NCBI GenBank assembly: GCA_001642005.1
Contig: LWCA01000287.1
Coordinates: 1 to 33,633, forward strand
Source: Intoshia linei
Taxonomy: Eukaryota > Orthonectida > Rhopaluridae
Direction of reading: 5' to 3'
DNA length: 33,633 nt
Shown: piece after piece, positions 1 to 9,946 of the stretch
How positions within the stretch are numbered: the stretch's first letter is position 1
How the letters are laid out: every line of letters begins with the position of its first letter
The notes under the pieces: generated by a model
What the model was told of the DNA's origin: nothing
Database searches by the model: none
Seen by the model: only the letters and a program-made list of their open reading frames with translations
Made by a program: the position numbers and the translations under genes

Positions 1-262
1 TTTGGTTTAAAAAATATTTCCTAAAATCCCCCTTCAAATTTGATTCTAAAAAAAATCACCCTTAAAGTCCTGTTTAAAAAAAATTTCTTAAAATCCCTCT
101 TCAAATTTGATTCTAAAATAACCACCCCTAAAGTTTTGTTTAAAAAAAATTCCTAAAAACGTTTGGTTGAAAAAAAAATCTTAAAAACCCCCTTCAAATT
201 TTGTTCTAAAAAATTTATAAGAAACGCCCCTTAAAATTTGGTTCAAAAAAGTTTCTAAAACA
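1..262. repeat. AT-rich minisatellite array (copy A1)
   Basis: Degenerate tandem units of roughly 33-36 bp built on the pattern TTTGGTT-(A)n-TCTTAAAA-CCCCCTT. The same unit family recurs near 10655-11180, 15150-15530, 27270-27435, 30110-30660 and 32340-32650. The 100 bp to its right (263-365) also matches the right flank of the 10655-11180 array, so array and flank moved or duplicated together. It runs off the left edge. Confidence 0.8.
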
Positions 263-579
263 CAAAATTAAAATATAAATGAAAATTTTACTCATTCTAC
301 GTCTTGCCATAGAATGTGTACATTTCAGTGTTACACATTTTATACGACATATACAATATTTAATACAAAAATTTTAACCTATTATTTCATTATTTGAAAG
401 TACACACAAATCATAAAATAAAATTGTCGAATTTTCCCCTTAATTTAAGCTAAGAATTAAAGGGATTGTACAATGATATACATTTTGTATTTCATTTGAA
501 AATCAACCTGTAGTATAAAAAAAATATAAACGGTTAAACTTATATAATTCTACAAGGAATGAAGTAATAAATAGTAATA

Positions 580-1394
580 CAGTCAACCCTCTATAAGATG
601 AACCCTCTATAACGTGAACTTCTCTAATAATGAACAACAAAAAAAATTTAATATAGTTTACTATGAAAAAAGTAAATGAATCGTGAACATTCTACTACGT
701 GAACGATGAACATAATTTATCGAAATTAAAGTGAAGTTCTTATTGTTATTCACAATTATTGTATACAAAACGTGTTTTTCGAAAATTTTTTATTTCTGCA
801 AAATGAACAAAGAAAATTTAAAAAAAAGAAAATATTTAACTGCATATACAAAGAAAACTAATTCGTTTGTTTGATGAAGACAAAGGTAGTACACAACGTT
901 TTCTTGCTTCAAAACACAATGTATACAATACCATTGAAAAAAAATAATACATATGAAGAAAATAAAATAATGGCTGAACTTGAAGAGCCAGAAATCTTAC
1001 CTGTTACCCATTATGAAGCTAATTATCATACTAAAAAATTAGAAACATTTTTTATGATTATTACATAACCCAGAAAAATTATCCAGTGTATGGACTTTAA
1101 TGCAGGAAATAAAGTCTGAAAAATTGGCAAGATCATTAAAAATAACTGATTACTTTGGTTCTACTAAAGAAATCAAAAAATGAATTGATATAATTATTAT
1201 AATAATGTTTATTATTTAGTTTTCTTTGTAAGATGTAAAATTAATAAATAAGTTATATATTTTTTTGTGAATTGTTATAATATCAACTTCAATTTTACGG
1301 TTACTATACCAATAAATTTTTTGTTCACCATTTCTATAATCATGAACACTCAAATATTCAAGTCCCAAATGTTCACTTAGTAGAGGGTTGACTG
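580..1394 (+). mobile_element. pogo/Tigger-like DNA transposon, internally deleted relic
   Basis: Terminal inverted repeats of about 24 bp (CAGTCAACCCTCTATAAGAT at the left, its near complement at the right) are flanked by TA on both sides (578-579 and 1395-1396), as expected for Tc1/mariner/pogo insertion. Inside, a frame around 860-935 reads like a CENP-B/pogo helix-turn-helix (L-I-R-L-F-D-E-D-K-G then an S-K-H-N-V-Y-N-T-I stretch). A frame ending near 1183 reads S-L-K-I-T-D-Y-F-G, typical of pogo/Tigger C-termini. The catalytic DDE middle is missing, so the element is non-autonomous. It sits in intron 3 of the GDPD gene. Confidence 0.82.
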
Positions 1395-1405
1395 TAACTA
1401 ATTAC

Positions 1406-3626
1406 CATCTGTTGTTCGCTCCACAGTATCATCGTGCATTAAAATCTAAAATTTGTAATTATAACTATAATAAATAGTATACTAAATAAAATCAACAAAA
1501 TGATCGGTGACCTTAAAAAAAGTATACATTATATTACACTAGCATAGGGGTCGGCAACCAGTGGTCCACAAATACTTTTGGTGGTCCTTTGAGTAAATAT
1601 GTAAATTATTTATTTTTAAAATTTTCAACTTTTAAACACTTTCCTACTATGATTGGCTCATTATAATCATTTTAATTCTGAATTTTACGATTGGCCTAGA
1701 ATCTAGGGACCTAGATATTATTTTGTTGAATATACTAGAACCGTTTCTCTAAGTTAAAATTGAAATGTATCATGTGTAAATTTTCAAAAACAAGGCCGTA
1801 GAATTTTTTGATATAAAAAATTGGCCCACAATATGCAAATTGTTGCAGACCCCTGAACTAGCCTACATAATTGACTTTTTTTCATTTGGATCGAATTATA
1901 CAATGTAATAAATTTAGTTTAATTAATATTTACATTTTTCGTTTTAGTTTTAATCCAAAAATTTGGAAAATATTCGTTGATAATATATTAAGTTATTTTT
2001 CACCGAGAATGTGTAGATTTCTGAGGTTGAAATTTTGTATTTATATCAACTGGAATAAACTCTATCAGAATAATCTTTTTTTTTAAATTTCACACCGTTA
2101 AGTATTTCACATTTTTTGTTAATAAAATATTTCGGAAAAAAATATATTAATACTAAAATGCTTTCTTGATCGTGAAGGCGCCACTTATTCAGATTGAAAT
2201 TTGTTGTGTGTGTTAAAAGGATACAACTGTACCACCTGTAAATTTTTTTAAAATATAAGGCTGTTTTAATTAACAAAATGGTAATTTGGGGTTTGTGACA
2301 CGTAAGAGTACACGATATGAGTTTCGGAGGTTGAAATTTATTTTGCTAACACCCCTGAAAAAACTGTAATTGAAATGTGGATTTTATAAAATTCTATGAC
2401 TGGTAGTTATTGAAATAAACGATAACACACACACAAACCATTATTGCATAGCATATTATATAAGTAAGGATTTACATAAAATGTATGAAAATTAATGATA
2501 CATGTTCTATAAGCTTTTTTCATGGCAATATCATGTCTTATATATCAGTAAATATTTTCAGTAAACAAACCGACAAATATGAAATGCTAAAATTATACAA
2601 TGATTTCCTAGTACACCAAATGGAAAAAAGTTAGAAAACACTGACTCCTCATAATTATCTATAAGTCATTAGCATGTAATTTACAATGTTCATGCTCTCT
2701 ACTAGAATACACTGCAATAAGAATCACAGATGTATCGCATGTGTGTATTGCTTCAATTTAACTTAATGAAATCAAGTATTATATGTTATAAAAAATATTA
2801 AATTTCTCAAAAAATAAAAAGAATACAAATGAAAATAATGTTTGCAAATAATTGAACTGAAAAATGAACAACAATATCCGATAACGTAACGACCCAAAAT
2901 TAATATTAGATTAAATTGTGTAAAAGTAAAATAAAATGGGAATAATGAAATAAAATTAATGTAAAAAACTTTAAAACTAACAATTAAAATAGTATATACA
3001 ATAATTTATATGGTGAAATAAGTTTTTTATTCAATATTTACAGAAAGTGAGTAAACATAAAAAGTAAATGCATTTTAACATTGAAATAAACACTCCAATG
3101 ACAAAATCTGATATTTCTAAACATTACAATTGAAAGCTTTTGGTTGCAATAAAATTACAAGACTAATTAAACAAGTCACCAAAAATATTAAAATAAAAAC
3201 GAATTGCCAATTTGTTAATACGTAAAGGTTGGAACGCATAAGTATTTACAGTTATTTGTTATTCAAATAAAAAGTGTCTAAATAAAAACAAAAATTACCA
3301 AATGACCATCTCTAGTTGAGGCAATATCAATTTCTATTGCCTTTTCAGGGAGTGACGCAATCTATAAACATTGAAAAAGTATAGACGAAACATACAAATT
3401 CGATAGATTCAAGTGTATTCTCTGGTGCATTATCCATATACCCTCTATGCCCAATTTTCTTTGCGTGTCGAATGTAATTTCTCATTTTTACATAATGATC
3501 CTCATTTGGTCGCGGAATTCCAAAATAACCAACGAATATTTTGAATAATACAATCGCAAACACAACTAAGAACCATAAAGTCACATTAAATATCAACATG
3601 TTTGAAAAGATCGTTATCAAATCCAT
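1406..3626 (-). CDS. Glycerophosphodiester phosphodiesterase, GDPD1/GDE4-like (5' exons; 3' end outside window)
   Basis: Three exons are visible on the minus strand: 3396-3626, 3299-3361 and 1406-1445, joined in phases 0, 0 and 1. The start ATG at 3626 lies in a good context. Residues about 8-35 form one membrane segment, as in GDPD1/GDPD3-type lysophospholipase D. Then comes the family signature: HRG at residues 60-62, an APENTLES stretch, an E-I-D-I plus T-R-D-G segment in exon 2, and M-H-D-D-T-V-E-R-T-T in exon 3. Together these supply the catalytic histidines and the metal-binding acidic residues. Members hydrolyse glycerophosphodiesters or lysophospholipids at internal membranes. Intron 1 is 34 bp. 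Intron 2 (1446-3298) is swollen by a hAT MITE and a dispersed repeat. A pogo relic begins 10 nt past the last donor. No further exon could be found in 1-578, so the rest must lie to the left. The reading frame is intact, so it does not look like a pseudogene. Confidence 0.85.
1545..1855. mobile_element. hAT-type MITE, family with CAGGGGTCGGCAACC ends
   Basis: A 311 bp non-coding element. Its ends (TAGGGGTCGGCAACC and, on the other strand, CAGGGGTCTGCAAC) are inverted repeats of hAT type. It is flanked by imperfect 8 bp direct repeats, CACTAGCA and AACTAGCC, sharing ACTAGC. A second copy lies at 14504-14778 in opposite orientation. It lies in intron 2 of the GDPD gene. Confidence 0.8.
1870..2475 (-). 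repeat. Dispersed repeat R1, copy 1
   Basis: The reverse complement of this stretch aligns along most of its length with 5695-6440 and with 24140-25020. Shared blocks include TTTGTGTGTGTGTT, CACATTTCAATTACAGTTTT, TTATTCCAGTTGATATAA and GGTGAAAAATAA. No coding capacity, clear terminal inverted repeat or poly(A) tail was seen, so its class is unknown. It fills most of the remaining part of GDPD intron 2. Confidence 0.75.
2476..3298. other. Remainder of GDPD intron 2; nothing recognised
   Basis: AT-rich sequence between repeat R1 and GDPD exon 2. I looked for acceptor-plus-coding segments on both strands and saw none with a convincing frame. Confidence 0.5.
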
Positions 3627-3666
3627 TTTGTTTGTTTAGATTTTTTTTCCAAAATAACAAAATTGT

Positions 3667-3740
3667 AAACTTTAAATTTTCAATTGACTTTGACGTATAT
3701 AATGTAATTTTATATTAATAAAATTTGAAACAAGTTTCAA
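3667..3740. repeat. Sequence upstream of GDPD shared with a hAT relic
   Basis: About 65-70 bp just upstream of the GDPD start codon (core AAATTTTCAATTGACTTTGA followed by CGTATATA) is nearly identical and in the same orientation to 7745-7815. The second copy lies inside the 7437-7915 hAT relic. Because this stretch lies within about 120 bp of the ATG it may include the 5' UTR or promoter. Confidence 0.7.
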
Positions 3741-4600
3741 TCTCTAGTTTTATTGTTTAACTTTATATTTATGTTCCAGAGTGAGTTTATTGTATAAACA
3801 ACACATGTATTTTAAACTTTACCAATTACTCTTCAAACACATGTATCCTAGTATGTTTGTTTTTTATTCAAGTCACTTTGAGTTATAGATGTTGGTCATA
3901 TTATTCATGTTTTATACACATCTCATAAATTTTCATTTTATTTTTCTTTGTAAGTGTACTGCACTGAATTTGTCGAAATTTTAAACAATATAAATTCAAT
4001 GATATATTATGTCATTACATGTATTTTACATTTTATTGTACTTATTTGAATATATCGTAACAATTTTTAAATATTTCAAGATGATAATGATAGAAAATGT
4101 GGAGTATGATTTATATTTATTTAATGATAACAAAAGTTAAACATAAATTTTTTTGAAATGTTACATTTACTCCATATTTAACCTAATCCTTTTTTGTGGG
4201 AGTGAATAAAGATTGAAATATGCATATTTAGCCATTATATACATTTGTACTAAATGATTCATGAAGGCATAATACACTCTATAACGGTATATACTAGAAG
4301 GCGGTACCAAGAGATCATTAGAAAAAGTAATACAAAGTGATATTGTAGAAGTAGAATATCGTTAGAGTTACCGTTAGAGCTGTTCGTTATCGAAAGTACC
4401 AAACATTTCAATTTAAATAATTAAATAAATAAATTAAATAATTTAAAACTCTATTTTAAAATAATAATTCATATTTTGACAATTTTTCTTATTTTCCTAA
4501 TATAGGCTAGATTTCAGCTCTTAAATCATTCCTATATCTTCATACATTTTCTGTAAAATATATAATTCAAGTTCCTCAGCGTATTATCTGACTTTCATAT
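3741..4600. other. Intergenic; nothing recognised
   Basis: No open frame or splice-flanked exon could be supported. A block at 4381-4415 (GTTCGTTATCGAAA and following) partly recurs at 4938-4985 in direct orientation, which may mark the edges of an old transposon, but no complete ends were found. Confidence 0.4.
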
Positions 4601-4745
4601 GTGTAATAATATAACTTTTTTCTAATTTAACCTTGATATTATTAACAGTAATATCTTCTATTTCTGTAATATCAGATTTTTGCTCAAGTATAGAATTATT
4701 CAAGAAATCTTCTTCATCATAATCTCGTTCGTAATGAGGTGAAAA
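4601..4745 (-). pseudogene. Short acidic coding-like fragment, family unknown
   Basis: On the minus strand an open frame of about 50 codons reads as an acidic protein (Y-E-R-D-Y-D-E-E-D-F-L-N-N-S segment, then a lysine-rich end and a stop). It has no start codon and no obvious donor. Acidic N-termini occur in piggyBac-type transposases, and a piggyBac relic lies nearby but in the opposite orientation. It could equally be an old exon. I do not assign a function. Confidence 0.3.
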
Positions 4746-5024
4746 TTAATTATTATCAATTTCTAAATGAAGTATTAAAAACATTGTCATAATCAATAAG
4801 TGAATTTTTTAACAATTCTTATTTTAAAACAATTCTTAATTGATTTTTTGGATACATTATTCCAGGCTTCTATTGTAAACAGTATTGCATTTAACATTGT
4901 GGTAATATGTTTATTTATTTTTATTATTTTAATTTTTTTTGTTCGTTATTGAAAATTCAACATGTTCGTTAACATTTCATATTAATTGCTAAAATTTTTA
5001 AAAAATAAAAAGTAAACGGTTAAT

Positions 5025-5046
5025 AATAAACGGTTAACCGTTTATT
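5025..5046. repeat. Perfect 22 bp palindrome
   Basis: AATAAACGGTT followed by its exact reverse complement, centred on the TTAA at 5034-5037 that I take as the left boundary of the piggyBac relic. A related half (ATAAACGGTTAA) also occurs near 5021 and near 527. Confidence 0.85.
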
Positions 5047-5578
5047 TTCTAGCGTTCCATTAATGCAACACTTGTTTTAATTATTCATGGCAGCTCAATT
5101 ATATGATATTTATCAATTAAAAAAATGAATTAGATTTATTAAAATACGTGTTTTCTCGTGAAATTACTATTTTTTATAGTATAATTAGTATAATTGAGTT
5201 TATATATTATATATTGAGAAGAGAATCTAAAGGAAACACACCTTAGATTCCGTTCTGACCTAGCTGCATATCTCGTGAAAAATTCATCAAATTTGAATAA
5301 CAGGAACATATTGTCTGGTCCAAGTTCAAAAATACCTGATGAATTGCGTTATGATGGAATGCAGCATTATTTGGTCCATAATAATAAGCAGACAAGGTGT
5401 ATAGTATGTCATAAAAATACCTTCAAAATATGCGAAAAGTGTTGTAAAAAGATGCACATCAATTGTTTTAAACAATATCATAATAAATAATGAAATTTAT
5501 TTATTTTACAAAAAATATTTATTTTATACCTCAATGTTACCAATGTTCCATTAATGGAACACCTATAATTAGCGTTTA
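5038..5578 (+). mobile_element. piggyBac-like element, 3' remnant
   Basis: The call rests mainly on the encoded C-terminal domain (see 5218-5490). Candidate ends are TTAA at 5034-5037 and 5579-5582. Inside both lies a related inverted block, GTTCCATTAATGCAAC on the left and GTTCCATTAATGGAAC on the right; the right one is itself a 16 bp palindrome. The canonical CCC start of piggyBac ends is missing, so the exact boundaries are uncertain. Confidence 0.6.
5218..5490 (+). pseudogene. piggyBac transposase, C-terminal fragment
   Basis: An open frame of 90 codons with no N-terminal part. It reads L-R-F-R-S-D-L-A-A-Y-L, then D-E-L-R-Y-D-G-M-Q-H-Y-L-V, then the cysteine-rich end C-I-V-C, C-E-K-C-C and H-I-N-C-F-K-Q-Y-H. 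This is the layout of the C-terminal zinc-binding domain of piggyBac/PGBD4-type transposases, which helps bind transposon ends. The DDD catalytic domain is absent and a TGA lies just upstream, so no active transposase can be made from it. Confidence 0.82.
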
Positions 5579-5694
5579 TTAATTGACTTCAAAAAAATTA
5601 TGATTCTAAATGACACTACATTTCAACTTATAATGTAAGTATTCGGATATAATATGGTCTACTCATTTAAAAATATTAGTGATGAGAAGGCTTA

Positions 5695-6440
5695 ACAATA
5701 TCCTAACTTATATAAAATGCTACGCTATTTTTGTTTGTGTGTGTGTTCCACTTTATTGAAATAACTACCACTCTTGCAATTTTTTAAAGACCACATTTCA
5801 ATTACAGTTTTTTCCGGGACGTATATTAAGATATATTTCAATCTCCCAATTTCACATCTTAAGGGTCAAAAACTTTTGTTGTCCCTCTTTTTGAAAATCA
5901 AACGAGTTGGAGAATTTAAAAAAATATATAAGCTGATGCGGATTTTATAATCATCAGCATTATCATAAATTTAAATTAAAAAATTATTTTAAATTAAATC
6001 TTCAAAGTCAAAACCCCAAATTACCCTTCTTTTTTTAATGAAAACAGTCCTAGAATTTAAAAAAATTACAGATGGTACAGTTCTATCCTGTTAACACACA
6101 TAAAAAATTTCAATCCGAATAAGTGACGACTTCACGGTCAAAAAAGCATTTTAGTATTCATATATTTTTTTCCGAAATATTTTATTAAAACAAAAAATGT
6201 GAAATAATTAACTGTCCGAAAATTAAAAAAAAGGATTATTCTGATAGAGCTTATTCCAGTTGATATAAGTAGAATAATATAAATATAAAAGTTTAACCCG
6301 AGAAATTTTCGCATTCCCGATGAAAAATAATTTTTAATATATTATTAACCAATATTTTTTAAATATTTCGATTAAAATAAAAATTGAAAATGTAAATATT
6401 GATCCTACAATTTCAAAACAAATATGCATTGAATGTCTAC
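5695..6440 (+). repeat. Dispersed repeat R1, copy 2
   Basis: Matches the reverse complement of 1870-2475 from TTATATAAAATGCTACGC through the GT-rich TTTGTGTGTGTGTT block to the GATGAAAAATAA block. It also matches 24140-25020. This copy has roughly 150 bp of extra internal sequence compared with copy 1. Ends and class are undetermined. Confidence 0.75.
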
Positions 6441-7436
6441 ACATTTCCAATAAAGTAATATGGGTATAAATCTATATAATTCATTCCTTCGCAATTTTTA
6501 AATTTCAAATTCTTATTTTCAAAATATTTTGAATACAAATTTAAGTAGAAACAACAAAACTAAAACTAAACTAAAATTTGATAAAATTCGACTAAAATAT
6601 GTTTATAAAGTGAAGATTCGGTTAATTATTGATACAAATTGGTATTTGTAAGTATTTATTAAATTGGTACTGAATATATGTTATCACATTGAAAATGACA
6701 AAATAGTTTTTATTAAGGTTTAAGTTTTTATAATTTTATTTTTTCTGGAATTTTAGGCTATTTATGACAATTTTTAAAATTGGACTGTTTTTACTTTATT
6801 TTTATTATTATACACAAATTTAGACTAATAAATTAAAAAAATGGGATAACAATTGTTTTTAAAATTCTTTACGCAAATATTAAAACACAAAAAATTAAGA
6901 TATAATAATTCACTTTAAAGTAAAAAGTAATGTAATATGATGGTTCCACCTGAAACAAATTTGGGAACCACTCCTTTAAAGGATTGATAATAGTGAATAA
7001 TAGATTTTTTAAATTAGATTTTCAACGTGAATTTATGTGCTAAGTATAATAAAAATGTGCCCTCGGCAGAATTAGGTCCTGTTTGTACGTAGTACATAAC
7101 AGTCAATCTAGTACAATTATATAGCCGGTGCAGCAAAATTTTTTTTTATTTAAATTTGTGTAAAGTGAAACTTATTGGAAAGTACTGCTTTAAGGTGTCA
7201 TAAACGTTTAAGTAAAGTTATATAGTAGTTATACTCCGTTATTTGAAGTCTATTTTTGAAATTTACTAGTTGCTATTACAAATAAATTTATAATTAAAAT
7301 ATAATAATTATAATTATAACCGATTATAATTAAAGTGGGTTATTTTAGTTATTTAATTAACGTAACAACACAGGATACAATTACATGCAATTACAATTAA
7401 ATCAAATCTTAATATTAGTTGGCGGTTATATTAATA
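6441..7436. other. Intergenic, with a possible solitary hAT end and a hairpin repeat
   Basis: No gene recognised. At 6938-6975 the complementary strand reads AGTGGTTCCCAAA followed by a pyrimidine/GGTGGAACC block, resembling one end of a hAT element, but no partner end was found. At 7055-7115 lies a copy of a dispersed motif with a GTAC-centred hairpin that also occurs at 18733-18790 and 25095-25140. Confidence 0.4.
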
Positions 7437-7915
7437 CATGGGTTCTTAACATTTTTTTATTTGGCCCTCAAAAAAATAATAAACTTACATTCTAAAAAAT
7501 TTAATATTATACCTACAATAACTAAAAATTGATGGATTAAATAGCTAACATGGCTTTAAATTTTATTAAATAACCTTTCAACATAAAAAAACACTGTCGT
7601 TTGTACGATCTATCAATATCATTTATTTTAGTAAATCCATAACGAATATAATCATCATTATATTTTCTTTTTTTGACATACATGTATGTTAATATTTACA
7701 TATTAAAATATGTTTTATATTAATGAACAGAATTTGACATTAATTTAACTTTAAATTTTCAATTGACTTTGACGTATATAAGTAATTTTATATTAATGAA
7801 ATTTAAAATTCAAGTTTAAAAAATATAGCTGTAAAATGATTATTCAAAAATTTCTGGCACCCTATAAACTAGTTTTGCACGCTAGGGGTGCTGGCACCCA
7901 GGTTAAGATCCCATG
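7437..7915 (-). mobile_element. hAT element, deletion derivative with ZBED-type transposase remnant
   Basis: Ends CATGGGTTCTTAAC and (complement) CATGGGATCTTAACC form inverted repeats. They are flanked by 8 bp direct repeats TATTAATA and TATTAAAA (7 of 8 identical). The interior encodes a transposase N-terminal fragment on the minus strand (7537-7670). It also contains the 65-70 bp block shared with the region upstream of GDPD. Confidence 0.75.
7537..7670 (-). pseudogene. hAT transposase N-terminal fragment (ZBED5/SCAND3-like BED finger region)
   Basis: The frame reads R-K-Y-N-D-D-Y-I-R-Y-G-F-T followed by a basic R-Q-C and an L-K-x-K-F-K-type end. This resembles the region before and across the BED zinc finger of hAT transposases related to ZBED5/SCAND3 (K-R-x-Y-x-x-x-Y-L-x-Y-G-F-T). 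The second cysteine of the finger is lost and the frame stops after about 44 codons. It lies inside a 479 bp element with hAT ends, which supports the call. Confidence 0.6.
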
Positions 7916-8200
7916 TATTAAAAGGTTTATAAAATGAAAATTTACCATGAAAAACATGAAAAAATATGAAAAATTTTGGGCGAATTACAGAATTTTACTA
8001 TACTAGTACTATATAAATTAACCTGACGAAAACGGAGGTTTTACTGTATTACTAATAATAGAAAGTTTTGCAAGGGAAAATGTTAACTACTGTTTGTAAT
8101 CAAATGAAAATGTAAAAACGGCAAACTAAATTTAGTTAGTAAGATAATATTTATTAATTAAAAAATAATTTAAATAAATAATAATTATAATTCATTAAAA

Positions 8201-9946
8201 TTAGGCTAATAATAAGTATAAAAATAACAATAAACTGGAAATTTTAAGATAATAAGCACTGGCAATAACATATTCATCAGATATTTTGTTGCATAAATGG
8301 GATAGACAACATTGTTGACAAGTTTCAAGTGTGTCTGAAATTGAAGTACAATTTAAATTATCAACATTTGAACAAGTTTGATTTTTGCAAGATTGATGAA
8401 AAGATTTAATAACATTGCTAGATTTTTCTTTAATAAAAGTTAACCAACAAGAATGGGCACTGAAACAACCATAATCGGATATTGTATTTTTTAAACATCC
8501 ATTAATTGAATTGCATTCATAACACTTGAAAGAAGAACAATGATCATTATCTGTTAGATAAAAATTTGTCTTACATTTCTGACAATATTCGGGAGGATCA
8601 ATGCAGTTATTGCAATTTTGACATAAAATACATCTCTTGTCTTCTGTTATCGCAGCACCATGTTGACATGCATCGCATACCAAAGAATTGTTAAATTTGA
8701 CTTCAACATGACATTTATCACAAAATGGTATAACCCCACTACATTGATTGCAAATTGTACTATTGTTAACCACTAGTGAATAAGAATCAAATTTACAATC
8801 CAAACAATCCGAACTAGTCTTGCAGGAAATGCAATTGTCAGTGCAATATGTGCATGCATTTAGCAAATTGTCCCAAATGAACCCGTCTAGACACCTATCA
8901 CATGAATTGGAATCTAAACAAGTTTTACAATTTTGAGGACAATTTAAACAATTCGTGTCTATCGGATAAAAATTAGGTAAACATTTTAAACAATTGGTAG
9001 AGCTACAGGACACACAATTTGGTCTACAATTTTCACAAACAAATGATGTTGAATTAAAGTATTGGCTCAAATATCTACATTTTTGACAAGTATTTGGAGA
9101 AGTACACGTGATGCAATTCATTCCGCAGTTACTACATGTCTTTAACAGTGAATCATAAAAATAACCAGTTTTGCAAGTCAAGCATTCAGTTGAATTTACA
9201 CATGTAGCGCAATTTGTCATACATTTTTCGCATTGGTCATTCAAAAGATAGTGTTCTTTTGCGCATACATTGCAAACATTATAATTGTCGCAGAATTCAC
9301 AATTTAACGGGCACTTTTCACAAATTTGTAAATTATAATCAATGTTGCAGCTAATACATGAAGGTTCAGAAATTTCATCAATTTGGAAACACTTTTGACA
9401 GTCTAAATTGGTTGAAATGCAAACGTTGTTCTGGTTTAGACAATAACCATTCTGGCAGGTTGTACAAATTCCGCTTTTACATGAATTGCAGTTAATTGAA
9501 CATTTTTTACAAATCAAATTTTCATAGGAATGCCCAGTTTTACATGATATACATATATTTTCATTACACTCATTGCAATTTTCGATACACGGAATACACT
9601 GTGTCAATTCAGTGTTCATATAATGGCCTTTCAAACATTTTTGGCATGCTAGATTATCACATACTTGACAAAATTCTGGACATGGTTCACAATTGTTTAA
9701 TAAGCTCATGTAGGTTTGATCTTTACATTGAGTACACGTTACAGCATCAATACATTTTGCACAGTTTAATATGCAATTTTTGCATGTTCTTGTTACACTG
9801 TCCCAATAGGTTGCCATTGAATTATTATTAATTTCAAGTCCACATTTGTTACATTTGTATTCAGAATCTAAAAATTTGAATTTTTTAAAAAATAACAAAT
9901 AAATTATAATTATAATTGATAATTTTACAATACAAATTAGAAGCAA
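8201..9946 (-). CDS. Cysteine-rich surface protein with furin-like repeats, C-terminal Ly6/uPAR domain and GPI-type tail
   Basis: About 560-580 residues. From residue about 31 to 470 it is a run of C-x2-C / C-x4-6-C knots of the furin-like/growth-factor-receptor (VSP-like) type, about 50 residues each. Residues 474-553 form a different module: K-C-Y-E-C at its start, paired cysteines, and C-C-L-S-H-L-C-N at its end, the hallmark of a Ly6/uPAR (LU) three-finger domain. A hydrophobic tail (about 566-581) with no cytoplasmic part follows, as in GPI-anchored LU proteins. So it is probably secreted and lipid-anchored at the cell surface. The N-terminus is unsettled. The open frame to 9946 contains no ATG and begins with a TTG; a TTTTTAG acceptor at 9868-9869 suggests that coding starts with an upstream signal-peptide exon I could not find. 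Tandem with the gene at 11244-13748, same strand. Confidence 0.85.
   Translation of the reverse strand: MLLICIVKLSIIIIIYLLFFKKFKFLDSEYKCNKCGLEINNNSMATYWDSVTRTCKNCILNCAKCIDAVTCTQCKDQTYMSLLNNCEPCPEFCQVCDNLACQKCLKGHYMNTELTQCIPCIENCNECNENICISCKTGHSYENLICKKCSINCNSCKSGICTTCQNGYCLNQNNVCISTNLDCQKCFQIDEISEPSCISCNIDYNLQICEKCPLNCEFCDNYNVCNVCAKEHYLLNDQCEKCMTNCATCVNSTECLTCKTGYFYDSLLKTCSNCGMNCITCTSPNTCQKCRYLSQYFNSTSFVCENCRPNCVSCSSTNCLKCLPNFYPIDTNCLNCPQNCKTCLDSNSCDRCLDGFIWDNLLNACTYCTDNCISCKTSSDCLDCKFDSYSLVVNNSTICNQCSGVIPFCDKCHVEVKFNNSLVCDACQHGAAITEDKRCILCQNCNNCIDPPEYCQKCKTNFYLTDNDHCSSFKCYECNSINGCLKNTISDYGCFSAHSCWLTFIKEKSSNVIKSFHQSCKNQTCSNVDNLNCTSISDTLETCQQCCLSHLCNKISDEYVIASAYYLKISSLLLFLYLLLA

Noticed and set aside
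3299-3626. GDPD as a truncated pseudogene
   Set aside because: At first only the 5' exons seemed present, but exon 3 (1406-1445) with the catalytic H-D-D...E-R-T-T and correct phase lies beyond the inserted elements.
9496-9831. 111-codon plus-strand frame over the LU-bearing gene
   Set aside because: Antisense shadow of the cysteine-rich frame.
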